Shown in pieces: positions 17,456 to 25,156 of a stretch of 64,000 nucleotides of DNA. Every line of letters starts with the position of its first letter. The first letter of the stretch is position 1. A program made the translations under genes and the position numbers. A model generated the notes under the pieces. The model saw nothing but the letters and a program-made list of their open reading frames with translations. It was not told the DNA's origin and searched no databases. The stretch is from Halioxenophilus sp033283405. Its GTDB lineage: Bacteria; Pseudomonadota; Gammaproteobacteria; Pseudomonadales; Cellvibrionaceae. The stretch is from NCBI RefSeq assembly GCF_033283405.1, contig NZ_JAWMQR010000005.1, positions 124,001 through 188,000 on the forward strand, read 5' to 3'.

Positions 17456-18733
17456 ATGAACTATAAACTCTCCAAATTTGGCGAGCGCTTCTGCGCCCCC
17501 TCCGGCACCTTCACTCTGATGGATGATCTGGGCAAGGCCCTGACCACCAACCCGGATATGCTCTTTCTGGGGGGCGGTAATCCAGCGCAAATCCCGGCCG
17601 TTGAGGCGGAGATCGTGGCCGCTATCGAGGCGCTCCTGGCGAGCCCCGGCGGTGTGCAGCGGCTGTGCGGAAACTACCAGTCGCCACAGGGCGACCCGGC
17701 CTTTTTGGAGGCGATGGCCGCCTACCTGCAACGCAATTGTGGCTGGCCGGTAACGGCGGAAAATATTGCCCTGGCCAATGGCAGCCAAGCCGCCTTTTTT
17801 GTGCTGTTTAATATGTTGGCCGGGGAGTTCGACGACGACAACCTGAGCCAGATTTTGCTGCCCATGGCACCGGAGTACATTGGTTACGCCAGCTCTGGAT
17901 TGTCCGATAACTTTTTTGTCTCCCAGAAACCTCTGATTGAGCCGTTGGCCGATGGGCAGTTCAAATACCACATCGATTTTGACAATCTGCCGTTGAATGA
18001 CGCAGCCTCGGCGCAGGGTATCGGCGCCATCTGCCTCTCCCGGCCCACCAACCCGACCGGCAATGTGATCGGCGATGATGAGCTGGAGCATCTGCGGCAG
18101 TTGGCCAAAGCACGCAATATTCCGATTATTATCGACGCCGCCTACGGCTTGCCGTTCCCGGGTATTCTCTTCACCCAGGCCGACTGCCCCTGGGATGACG
18201 GCATTATCTACCTGATGAGCCTGTCGAAGCTGGGGCTGCCTGGGGTGCGCACCGGTATCGTGGTGGCCAGCCGTGAGATCATAGCCGCCTATACGCGCGC
18301 CAATACGGCGCTCAATCTGGCCTGCTCCAGCGCCGGCCCAGCTCTGACCCGGCCCTGGTTTGAGGATGATCGGGTCAATCTGATCGGTCGCACCATGGTG
18401 CAGCCCTTCTATGAACAGGCCTGCCAAACCGCACTTAGGCTGGTGCGGGATAAGTGTGCCGACCTGCCGGTGCGGGTACACGCACCGCAGGGGGCGATCT
18501 TCCTCTGGCTCTGGTGTGAAAATCTGCCGATTAGCAGTGAAGAGCTCTATCAGCGTCTGAAGGCCCGCGGCGTACTGGTGTTATCTGGCCACCACTTCTT
18601 TATTGGTATCGACACCGACTGGCCCCATGCCCACGAGTGCCTGCGCATCACCTATTGCCAATCCGAGACGGTGTTGGAGCAGGCGATCACCCTGCTGGCC
18701 GAAGAGCTGCGCTCACTCTACCAGGCCGATTGA
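17456..18733 (+). CDS. avtA: valine--pyruvate transaminase AvtA
   Basis: 425-residue class I PLP aminotransferase that interconverts valine/2-oxoisovalerate with pyruvate/alanine. The start MNYKLSKFGERFCAPSGTFTLMDDLGKA and LFLGGGNPAQIP are AvtA-specific. The PLP lysine is K258 in LMSLSKLGLPGVRTGI; SRPTNPTGNV (about 191-200) and ITYCQSE near the end contain further conserved contacts. Length as in E. coli (417). Monocistronic, with an 88-bp gap to iscS. Confidence 0.95.
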   Translation: MNYKLSKFGERFCAPSGTFTLMDDLGKALTTNPDMLFLGGGNPAQIPAVEAEIVAAIEALLASPGGVQRLCGNYQSPQGDPAFLEAMAAYLQRNCGWPVTAENIALANGSQAAFFVLFNMLAGEFDDDNLSQILLPMAPEYIGYASSGLSDNFFVSQKPLIEPLADGQFKYHIDFDNLPLNDAASAQGIGAICLSRPTNPTGNVIGDDELEHLRQLAKARNIPIIIDAAYGLPFPGILFTQADCPWDDGIIYLMSLSKLGLPGVRTGIVVASREIIAAYTRANTALNLACSSAGPALTRPWFEDDRVNLIGRTMVQPFYEQACQTALRLVRDKCADLPVRVHAPQGAIFLWLWCENLPISSEELYQRLKARGVLVLSGHHFFIGIDTDWPHAHECLRITYCQSETVLEQAITLLAEELRSLYQAD

Positions 18734-18821
18734 GGGATTCGCTTAGGCAAACCTTCGATTGGCCGGAGCCTGTGGCATAATGGCCGCCTTTTAACCTGCC
18801 CCCACACGACTGTTGTTTGCT

Positions 18822-19991
18822 ATGAGTCTGCCAATTTACCTAGATTACGCCGCCACCACCCCGGTCGACCCCACTGTGGCCGAAGCCATGACCGGCTGTT
18901 TGACCATGGCCGGCAACTTCGCTAATCCGGCCTCGCGCTCCCATCGCTACGGCTGGTTGGCGGAAGAGGCGGTGGAGACGGCCCGCCGCCAGGTGGCGGA
19001 CCTGCTCCATGCCGATCCGCGTGCCATCGTTTGGACCAGTGGCGCCACTGAGGCCAATAATCTGGCAATCAAGGGTGTGGCCGAGGCGCTGGCCGCACCC
19101 GGCAGCCACTTTGTCACCTCCGCCATTGAGCACAAAGCGGTGCTCGACTGCTACCAATACCTGGAGGGCAAGGGGTTTCAGGTCACCTACTTGCCGCCCA
19201 ATAACCTGGGTGAGATCAGTCTGGAGCAGGTAGAGGCGGCACTGCGGCCGGAGACCGTGATGGTTTCACTCATGCACGTCAACAACGAAATCGGGGTGAT
19301 CAACGATATTGCCGCGCTGGGCCAGCTGTGCCGGGAGCGCGGAGTGTTGCTGCACGTCGATGCCGCCCAGAGTGCCGGCAAGCTGGCCATTGATGTCAAT
19401 GCCATGCAGGTGGACCTGATGTCGGTTTGTGGCCACAAAATTTATGGCCCCAAGGGGGTTGGCGCGCTGTATGTACGCCGTACCCCGCCATTGACTATCG
19501 CCGCCCAAATTCACGGTGGCGGCCACGAGCGGGGCATGCGCTCCGGAACCCTGCCCACCCATCAGTGTGTCGGTATGGGTGCCGCCTTCGCCCTGGCGGC
19601 CACCCAGCTGGAGGCCGATGGTGACCACTACCAGCAGCTGCTGGCTCGCTTTTTGGCCGGCATTCAGGCCATTGGCGGCATCACCGTCAATGGTGACTCA
19701 GACCGGCGGGTGGCCAACATCATTAACCTGGCGTTTGCCGATGTCGATGGCGAAAAACTGATGCTGGTTTTGCGGGAGCTGGCCATCTCTTCGGGCTCTG
19801 CCTGCACCTCGGCCAGTATTGAGCCCTCCTATGTGCTGCGCGCTCTGGGGCTGCCCCATGAGCTGGCGCTGTCGTCCCTGCGCTTCAGCTTTGGCCGTTA
19901 CACCCAACTGGATGATATTGACCGGGCGGTGGCGGTGGTGCGTGAAGGCGTTGGCAAACTGCGTGGCCTGTCAGCACGTACCGGTGGCTGA
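18822..19991 (+). CDS. iscS: cysteine desulfurase IscS, lacking the C-terminal IscU-docking tail
   Basis: 389-residue PLP enzyme that takes sulfur from cysteine and passes the persulfide to acceptors for Fe-S clusters and thiolated tRNA. It aligns with E. coli IscS almost without gaps: LDYAATTPVDP, PLP lysine K206 in GHKIYGPKG and persulfide cysteine C328 in SSGSACTSAS have the same numbers. It ends in LRGLSARTGG, whereas the E. coli protein continues SPLWEMYKQGV and on to residue 404, the tail known to contact IscU. No iscR lies upstream and no iscU, iscA, hscB, hscA or fdx downstream; ndk follows directly. ATG 18822 is preferred to TTG 18813. Confidence 0.95.
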   Translation: MSLPIYLDYAATTPVDPTVAEAMTGCLTMAGNFANPASRSHRYGWLAEEAVETARRQVADLLHADPRAIVWTSGATEANNLAIKGVAEALAAPGSHFVTSAIEHKAVLDCYQYLEGKGFQVTYLPPNNLGEISLEQVEAALRPETVMVSLMHVNNEIGVINDIAALGQLCRERGVLLHVDAAQSAGKLAIDVNAMQVDLMSVCGHKIYGPKGVGALYVRRTPPLTIAAQIHGGGHERGMRSGTLPTHQCVGMGAAFALAATQLEADGDHYQQLLARFLAGIQAIGGITVNGDSDRRVANIINLAFADVDGEKLMLVLRELAISSGSACTSASIEPSYVLRALGLPHELALSSLRFSFGRYTQLDDIDRAVAVVREGVGKLRGLSARTGG

Positions 19992-20021
19992 CTTGTGCAA
20001 ACCATAGGCAGAAGCCTATAA

Positions 20022-20048
20022 AGCGCGTATAATCCGCGCTCGATTTTT
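20022..20048 (+). terminator. possible iscS terminator, overlapping a TATAAT box
   Basis: Stem AGCGCG (20022-20027) and CGCGCT (20035-20040) around a TATAATC loop, with a T6 run at 20043-20048. This would serve as an intrinsic terminator after iscS (stop at 19991). The loop is also a perfect -10 hexamer, so it could be the ndk promoter, but no good -35 lies 16-18 bp upstream. The two readings cannot be separated by eye. Confidence 0.45.
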
Positions 20049-20264
20049 TGCCCTAACTGCATTTGCCAAGCGAAGCGGTTAGGCGCCCGATGCCGGTTGC
20101 GGTTCGGCGAATGCCCGAGCTCTGAAGAGTGTGCGGGCTTTGCAGGAATTGGAGCCAGGAGCGTAACGGCAGTTGTTACCCAAAAATGCACGCAACTCAT
20201 CAACGTGCTTGCTGCAGATTCATACGAACACACAGATATTCATCTAATTTCAATGGAGAAACAC

Positions 20265-20690
20265 ATGGCAGTCGAGAAGACTCTGTCGATCATCAAACCC
20301 GATGCAGTAGCCAAAAATGTTATTGGCGAAATCAACGCCCGTTTTGAGAAAGCTGGTTTGCAAATTGTCGCCATGAAAATGCTGCAACTGGACGACACCA
20401 AAGCTGGTGGTTTTTACGCCGAACACAAAGAGCGTCCGTTCTATGCCGACCTGGTTGCCTTCATGACCTCTGGCCCGGTTGTGGTGCAGGTGCTGGAAGG
20501 TGAAAATGCCGTGCTGGCCAACCGCGAGCTGATGGGTGCAACCAACCCGAAAGAGGCCGCCGCCGGTACCATTCGCGCCGACTTCGCCAGCTCTATCGAT
20601 GCCAATGCGGTACACGGTTCCGATTCATTGGCTTCTGCCGAGCGCGAAATCGCCTACTTCTTCAGCGACGCGGAGATCTGTTCTCGCTAG
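20265..20690 (+). CDS. ndk: nucleoside diphosphate kinase
   Basis: 141-residue NDP kinase that transfers the gamma phosphate of ATP to NDPs. Signature EKTLSIIKPDAVAKN at the start and the phospho-histidine H117 in NAVHGSDSLASAEREI. The ATG at 20265 follows GGAG and gives the standard start MAVEKT. It has a long leader (20049-20264) with several stems; the gene starts the ndk-rlmN-pilW-rodZ-ispG-hisS-yfgM-bamB-der run also known from Pseudomonas. Confidence 0.97.
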   Translation: MAVEKTLSIIKPDAVAKNVIGEINARFEKAGLQIVAMKMLQLDDTKAGGFYAEHKERPFYADLVAFMTSGPVVVQVLEGENAVLANRELMGATNPKEAAAGTIRADFASSIDANAVHGSDSLASAEREIAYFFSDAEICSR

Positions 20691-20883
20691 TTGGCGTTAC
20701 CGGTGACCACGCCAATCCCTACCGGGTGTGGTGCGGTCCCGGTTCTGCTTGAGGGCCGGCAGCCTAACCTCCGGCCTTTAAAAGCCAAAGCTCAATCACT
20801 ATCGTTAGCTGCTATCATCCCCAATCTGTTATCAACCCAAAGGCGTAGCTTCCCGCTCGCTGACCCATTTCTGGCCATTGACC

Positions 20884-22053
20884 ATGTTAGAACCCGTTAA
20901 CCACAGCGCAGAACCGGCACCGGAGAAGATCAATCTTCTCGAGCTTGCCCCCGCGAAGCTGATTGATTGGTTTGTCAGTATTGGCGAGAAGCCATTTCGC
21001 GCGACGCAAATATTGAAGTGGATCCACCAATTGGGGGTGACCGATTTTGAGCAGATGTCCAATATCAGTAAGGATTTGCGCGCTAAGCTGGCATCGTTGG
21101 CTTATGTAGAGCCGCCCAAGGTGTTGAAGCAGTGGGACTCCGCCGATGGCACCCGCAAGTTTCTGTTTGAGGTGGCCGGCGGCAGTGCGGTTGAGACGGT
21201 GTTTATCCCCGACGGTGAGCGGGGCACCCTGTGTGTTTCATCCCAGGTGGGCTGCTCGTTGGATTGTAGTTTTTGTGCGACAGGTAAACAGGGGTTCAAC
21301 CGCGATTTGACTGTGGCCGAGATCATCGGCCAAGTGTTTGTTGCGGCGCAGTCGTTTGGCCAGCTGCAACCCAAAGGGCCGCGTAAAGTTACCAATGTGG
21401 TCTTTATGGGCATGGGCGAGCCGCTGCTCAACTTCGATAACGTGGTCGATGCCATCAACTTGATGATGGACGACAACTGTTACGGGATCTCCAAGCGCCG
21501 GGTGACGGTGAGTACCTCCGGTGTCGTGCCGGCCCTGGATCGCCTCGGCCAGTTCACCGATGCCTGCCTGGCTATCTCCCTGCACGCGCCCAACGATGAG
21601 TTACGCAACACGCTGGTGCCGATCAATCGCAAATACCCCATTGCTGAACTGCTGGCCAGTGCCAAGCGCTATATCGAGGGGCTGCCCGACACCCATCGCA
21701 AGATGACCATTGAGTACACCCTCATTGATCATGTTAACGACCGTCCCGAGCACGCGCATCAGTTGGTAGAACTGCTGCGCGATGTACCGGTAAAAATAAA
21801 TCTCATTCCCTTCAATCCCTTTAAACTTTCCAACTATAAAAGGGTCAGCAATAACGCTTTGCACCGATTCAAGAACATTTTGATGGAGGCGGGCTACACC
21901 ACGACTGTGCGCACCACCCGCGGTGACGACATTGATGCCGCCTGTGGTCAGCTGGCCGGCAGTGTTAACGATCGTACCCGCCGTGCCCAACGCCATCGTG
22001 CGAAAGTGGATACCGAGGCTGTCAAAATCCTTCCGCTTGATTCGCTTTCCTAG
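20884..22053 (+). CDS. rlmN: dual-specificity 23S rRNA/tRNA (adenine-C2) methyltransferase RlmN
   Basis: 389-residue radical-SAM enzyme that methylates A2503 of 23S rRNA and A37 of some tRNAs. The 4Fe-4S cysteines are C124, C128 and C131 in GCSLDCSFCATGKQGFNR. The SAM segment GMGEPLLN and the second catalytic cysteine near the C-terminus (DIDAACGQLAG) are present. The ATG at 20884 was chosen; the TTG at 20878 in frame is less likely. Its 5' gap to ndk is 193 bp, and a 15-bp tandem repeat lies in the gap to pilW. Confidence 0.96.
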   Translation: MLEPVNHSAEPAPEKINLLELAPAKLIDWFVSIGEKPFRATQILKWIHQLGVTDFEQMSNISKDLRAKLASLAYVEPPKVLKQWDSADGTRKFLFEVAGGSAVETVFIPDGERGTLCVSSQVGCSLDCSFCATGKQGFNRDLTVAEIIGQVFVAAQSFGQLQPKGPRKVTNVVFMGMGEPLLNFDNVVDAINLMMDDNCYGISKRRVTVSTSGVVPALDRLGQFTDACLAISLHAPNDELRNTLVPINRKYPIAELLASAKRYIEGLPDTHRKMTIEYTLIDHVNDRPEHAHQLVELLRDVPVKINLIPFNPFKLSNYKRVSNNALHRFKNILMEAGYTTTVRTTRGDDIDAACGQLAGSVNDRTRRAQRHRAKVDTEAVKILPLDSLS

Positions 22054-22121
22054 CGCAGATACGCAACAATTGGCGGCGCGTGGACGCCGGGGGTCTGGTT
22101 GATCTGAACGGGCCTGGCCAG

Positions 22122-22163
22122 ATGTGCGCTGACCAAATGTGCGCTGACCAAATGTGCACTGAG
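22122..22163 (+). repeat. 15-bp tandem repeat, about 2.8 copies
   Basis: The unit ATGTGCGCTGACCAA occurs perfectly at 22122-22136 and 22137-22151, with a partial copy ATGTGCACTGAG at 22152-22163. It lies in the 218-bp non-coding gap between rlmN and pilW. Short tandem repeats like this can vary in copy number; a role in spacing or translation of pilW is not evident. Confidence 0.8.
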
Positions 22164-22271
22164 TAGTGGCTTGCCGACAGGTTGATGGGCGGAGACCAAA
22201 ACCGCCAGAGCACCGGCCAAATCTGTCTAGGGTGCTAAAATTAAAATCTTTTAAGATGGTTTGCTTACCAC

Positions 22272-23057
22272 ATGATGAGTTGGATAGATAACTACAAAAA
22301 AGGATTACTGGCGGCAACGGTGTTGCTACAGCTGTTTTTAGGTGGTTGTGTTACCACCCGCACCGGGGGCACGGAGTCCAATATGGATACCGAAAAGGCT
22401 CTCGAAAAACGGGTACAGCTGGTGTTGAACTACGTTCGCCAGGGCAATCGGGATCTAGCTCGCAGCAGTCTCAACAAGGCCCGTGCTATCGATGCCGATG
22501 ACCCTCGGGTACTGAACGCCACCGCCATGCTCTACCAACTGGAAGGTGAGCCGCTACTGGCTGAAAAAGAGTTTAAAAAGGCGATTGGCCGCAATCCCGA
22601 GTTCTCAACCGCCCGCAATAACTATGGTGTACTGCTCTCCAGCCAGGAGCGCTACCAGGAGGCTCTGGAACAGTTTGAGGGTGCCGGCCGCGACCTGGAG
22701 TACGACCGGCGCGATGTGGCGCTTACCAATCTCGGCCAGACCGCCCAGCTGCTGGGTATGCACGAAAAGGCCAAGGCCAGTTTCGAACACGCTGTCCGGC
22801 TCAATCCCAAATCGCTGACGCCCATTATCGAGTTGGCCAAAATTGAATTTTCCGAGCGCAATTATGCCCAAGCCAAGGGCTATCTGGATCGTGCCGATAC
22901 GCTCGGCAGCCCCACCCCGCAATCGCTGTGGTTAGGTATCCGCCTGGAGCGGATATTTGGCAATCGCGATAAAGAGGCCAGCCTGGCTCTGGCACTTAAA
23001 AATATGTACCCTTACTCCGCCGAATACCTGGAATACAAGCGACTGCTTGATGACTGA
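22272..23057 (+). CDS. pilW: type IV pilus biogenesis/stability lipoprotein PilW (PilF)
   Basis: 261-residue TPR lipoprotein that helps the PilQ secretin reach and multimerise in the outer membrane. The lipobox is LGGC with C26. About six TPR-type helices follow, with the family segments VLNYVRQGNRDLARSSLNKA, NNYGVLLSSQERYQEALEQFE and NLGQTAQLLGMHEKAKASFEHAV. The start overlaps nothing and is preceded by the 15-bp repeat region; its 3' end overlaps rodZ by 8 bp, indicating coupled translation. Confidence 0.93.
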   Translation: MMSWIDNYKKGLLAATVLLQLFLGGCVTTRTGGTESNMDTEKALEKRVQLVLNYVRQGNRDLARSSLNKARAIDADDPRVLNATAMLYQLEGEPLLAEKEFKKAIGRNPEFSTARNNYGVLLSSQERYQEALEQFEGAGRDLEYDRRDVALTNLGQTAQLLGMHEKAKASFEHAVRLNPKSLTPIIELAKIEFSERNYAQAKGYLDRADTLGSPTPQSLWLGIRLERIFGNRDKEASLALALKNMYPYSAEYLEYKRLLDD

Positions 23058-23973
23058 TACCGCTATGAACCCGTCGCCCCCGGCCGACACTGATCCATCC
23101 GAGAGCAACGCCACGCCGACCATCACGCCCGGCCAGATGTTGCAGGACGCCCGCCAAAAAATGGGCTTCGAATTGGCCGATGTCGCCCGTGAAATTAACC
23201 TGCCGGTGAAAAAGCTTACGGCGCTGGAGCAAAACCAGTTTGACCGGCTCTCGTCCCCCACCTTTATCAAAGGCTACCTGCGCTCCTACTGCCGCTATTT
23301 GCAGATTGATGCCGATGCGGTGATCGCCTGCTACGACAACTACGTCTCCGAACTGAGCCAGGCCGGAGTCACGGTCACCCGGCCGACCCAGCGTATGAAA
23401 CCTCTGGAGAAGCCGTTTCCGGAGTGGAACTGGGCTATTTTGGTGGGGGCAGTACTCTTTGTTGCCCTGGCCGGATTCTTTTTGTGGGGTGGTGGTAAAG
23501 ATGCCGAATCGCCTGCGGTTGCGCGCCAGACGGTCGAGACTGCTCCTGCTGAGCCGGCCTTGGATACCAGCCCGGCGACCAATGAACTGCCCGGTGCGGT
23601 GGCTGCCTCAGACGAGTCGGTGAGCTCAGCGGTGGCTACCGAACCGCCGCAAACCGAACTTACCGCTGCACAATTGATTGCCCCGGCCGTGGCAGAGCAA
23701 GCCCCGGAGGTCGCAGCCGAGCCCACCAGTGACACGCTCGAGTTCAGTTTTAGTGAAGAGTGCTGGGTAGAGGTGAAAGACGCCACTGGGATGCCCCTGC
23801 ATCAGGGAGTAAGCCAGGCGGGGGATAAATTATCCATTGTCGGCACGGCTCCATTCTCTATAATGCTCGGCAATGTTCGAGCCGCCACCCTGGAACTCAA
23901 TGGCGAGCCTGTCAAAATTCAACCGGTTCCCGGCCGTAACACCCTGCGTTTCGAAGTCGGTGAAGAACCCTGA
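23050..23973 (+). CDS. rodZ: cytoskeletal protein RodZ
   Basis: 307-residue bitopic protein linking MreB to the envelope and supporting rod shape. Domains: N-terminal Xre-type helix-turn-helix (about 29-95: GQMLQDARQKMGFELADVAREINL), basic juxtamembrane stretch, membrane helix 128-147 (WAILVGAVLFVALAGFFLW), an Ala/Pro/Glu-rich periplasmic linker, and a C-terminal DUF4115 beta domain (LEFSFSEECWVEVKD). The ATG at 23050 overlaps pilW by 8 bp; ATG 23065 is an alternative. Followed 27 bp later by ispG. Confidence 0.93.
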   Translation: MTDTAMNPSPPADTDPSESNATPTITPGQMLQDARQKMGFELADVAREINLPVKKLTALEQNQFDRLSSPTFIKGYLRSYCRYLQIDADAVIACYDNYVSELSQAGVTVTRPTQRMKPLEKPFPEWNWAILVGAVLFVALAGFFLWGGGKDAESPAVARQTVETAPAEPALDTSPATNELPGAVAASDESVSSAVATEPPQTELTAAQLIAPAVAEQAPEVAAEPTSDTLEFSFSEECWVEVKDATGMPLHQGVSQAGDKLSIVGTAPFSIMLGNVRAATLELNGEPVKIQPVPGRNTLRFEVGEEP

Positions 23974-24000
23974 TACTGTCTAACTTTCCCTGATTCAACT

Positions 24001-25110
24001 ATGCATTTCCAATCGCCGATAAAACGACGTCACTCGCGTCAGATCATGGTGGGTGATGTGCCTGTGGGTGGCGACGCCCCCATCAGCGTTCAAAGCATGA
24101 CCAACACAGAGACCACCGACGTGGCCGCCACTGTCGCGCAGATCAAACGCATTCAGGAGGCCGGTGCCGATATCGTACGGGTCTCCGTGCCTTCGCTCGA
24201 CGCCGCCGAAGCCTTTGGTGAGATTCGCAAGCAGGTCGATATCCCGCTGGTGGCAGATATCCACTTCGACTACCGCATCGCCCTGCGGGTGGCTGACCTG
24301 GGAGTCGACTGTCTGCGCATTAATCCGGGCAATATCGGCCGCGAAAAACGCATTCAGGCGGTGGTGGAGAAGGCCAAGGATCTCAATATCCCCATCCGCA
24401 TCGGCGTCAACGCCGGCTCTCTTGAGAAGGATCTTCAGAAAAAGTATGGCGAGCCCACCCCCGAGGCGTTGGTGGAGTCGGCTTTGCGCCACGTCGAGTT
24501 TCTCGACCGCTACGATTTTCAAAATTTCAAAGTGTCGGTAAAGGCCTCGGATGTCTTTATGGCCGTGGCCGCCTACCGCCAGCTGGCCAGCCAAATTGAG
24601 CAACCTCTGCACCTGGGTATTACCGAAGCCGGAGGCCTGCGCGGCGGTACGGTGAAATCGGCGGTGGGGCTGGGTGCTCTGCTGATGGAGGGCATTGGCG
24701 ATACTCTGCGCATCTCTTTGGCGGCCGATCCGGTGGAAGAGGTGAAAGTGGGCTGGGAGCTGCTGAAAAGCCTGAAACTGCGCTCCAAAGGTATCAATTT
24801 CATCGCCTGTCCCAGCTGTTCACGGCAGAATTTTGACGTGATTAAAACGATGAACGAGCTGGAGTTGCGCCTGGACGATATCACCACGCCCATGGATGTG
24901 GCGGTGATCGGTTGTGTGGTCAATGGCCCCGGTGAGGCGCGCGAGGCTGATATCGGCTTGGCCGGCGGGCAGCCCAACCTGATCTACATCGGCGGTCAAC
25001 CCGACAGCAAACTGGGCAATGACGACCTGGTGGATAATCTCGAACGGTTAATCCGGGCGCGGGCGGCTGAAAAAGAGGCCGATCTGCAGAACCTGATCGC
25101 CAAAGCCTGA
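24001..25110 (+). CDS. ispG: 4-hydroxy-3-methylbut-2-en-1-yl diphosphate synthase IspG
   Basis: 369-residue 4Fe-4S enzyme of the non-mevalonate isoprenoid pathway, converting methylerythritol cyclodiphosphate to HMBPP. The TIM-barrel half starts SPIKRRHSRQIMVGDVPVGGDAPISVQSMTNT. Cluster cysteines are C270, C273 (CPSCSRQNFD) and C305 (GCVVNGPGEARE). Length equals E. coli (372). Since it is an Fe-S enzyme, it shows the cell assembles clusters even though iscU is not at its usual place. Confidence 0.97.
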   Translation: MHFQSPIKRRHSRQIMVGDVPVGGDAPISVQSMTNTETTDVAATVAQIKRIQEAGADIVRVSVPSLDAAEAFGEIRKQVDIPLVADIHFDYRIALRVADLGVDCLRINPGNIGREKRIQAVVEKAKDLNIPIRIGVNAGSLEKDLQKKYGEPTPEALVESALRHVEFLDRYDFQNFKVSVKASDVFMAVAAYRQLASQIEQPLHLGITEAGGLRGGTVKSAVGLGALLMEGIGDTLRISLAADPVEEVKVGWELLKSLKLRSKGINFIACPSCSRQNFDVIKTMNELELRLDDITTPMDVAVIGCVVNGPGEAREADIGLAGGQPNLIYIGGQPDSKLGNDDLVDNLERLIRARAAEKEADLQNLIAKA

Positions 25111-25156
25111 CCACTGTTACTCAGGCACTATCAGCAACCCCTATCTGGAAACTACT

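Noticed and set aside
17450..18481. 343-codon open frame antisense to avtA
   Set aside because: AvtA on the plus strand is certain; the antisense product has no recognisable domain and a composition typical of shadow frames.
20022..20040. TATAAT as a clear ndk promoter
   Set aside because: No -35 hexamer at 16-18 bp, and the box lies in the loop of a stem followed by a T-run, so a terminator is at least as likely. Listed as ambiguous.
20097..20264. N-terminal extension of Ndk (open frame from 20097)
   Set aside because: The added residues are not Ndk-like; ATG 20265 has a ribosome site and gives the standard 141-residue protein.
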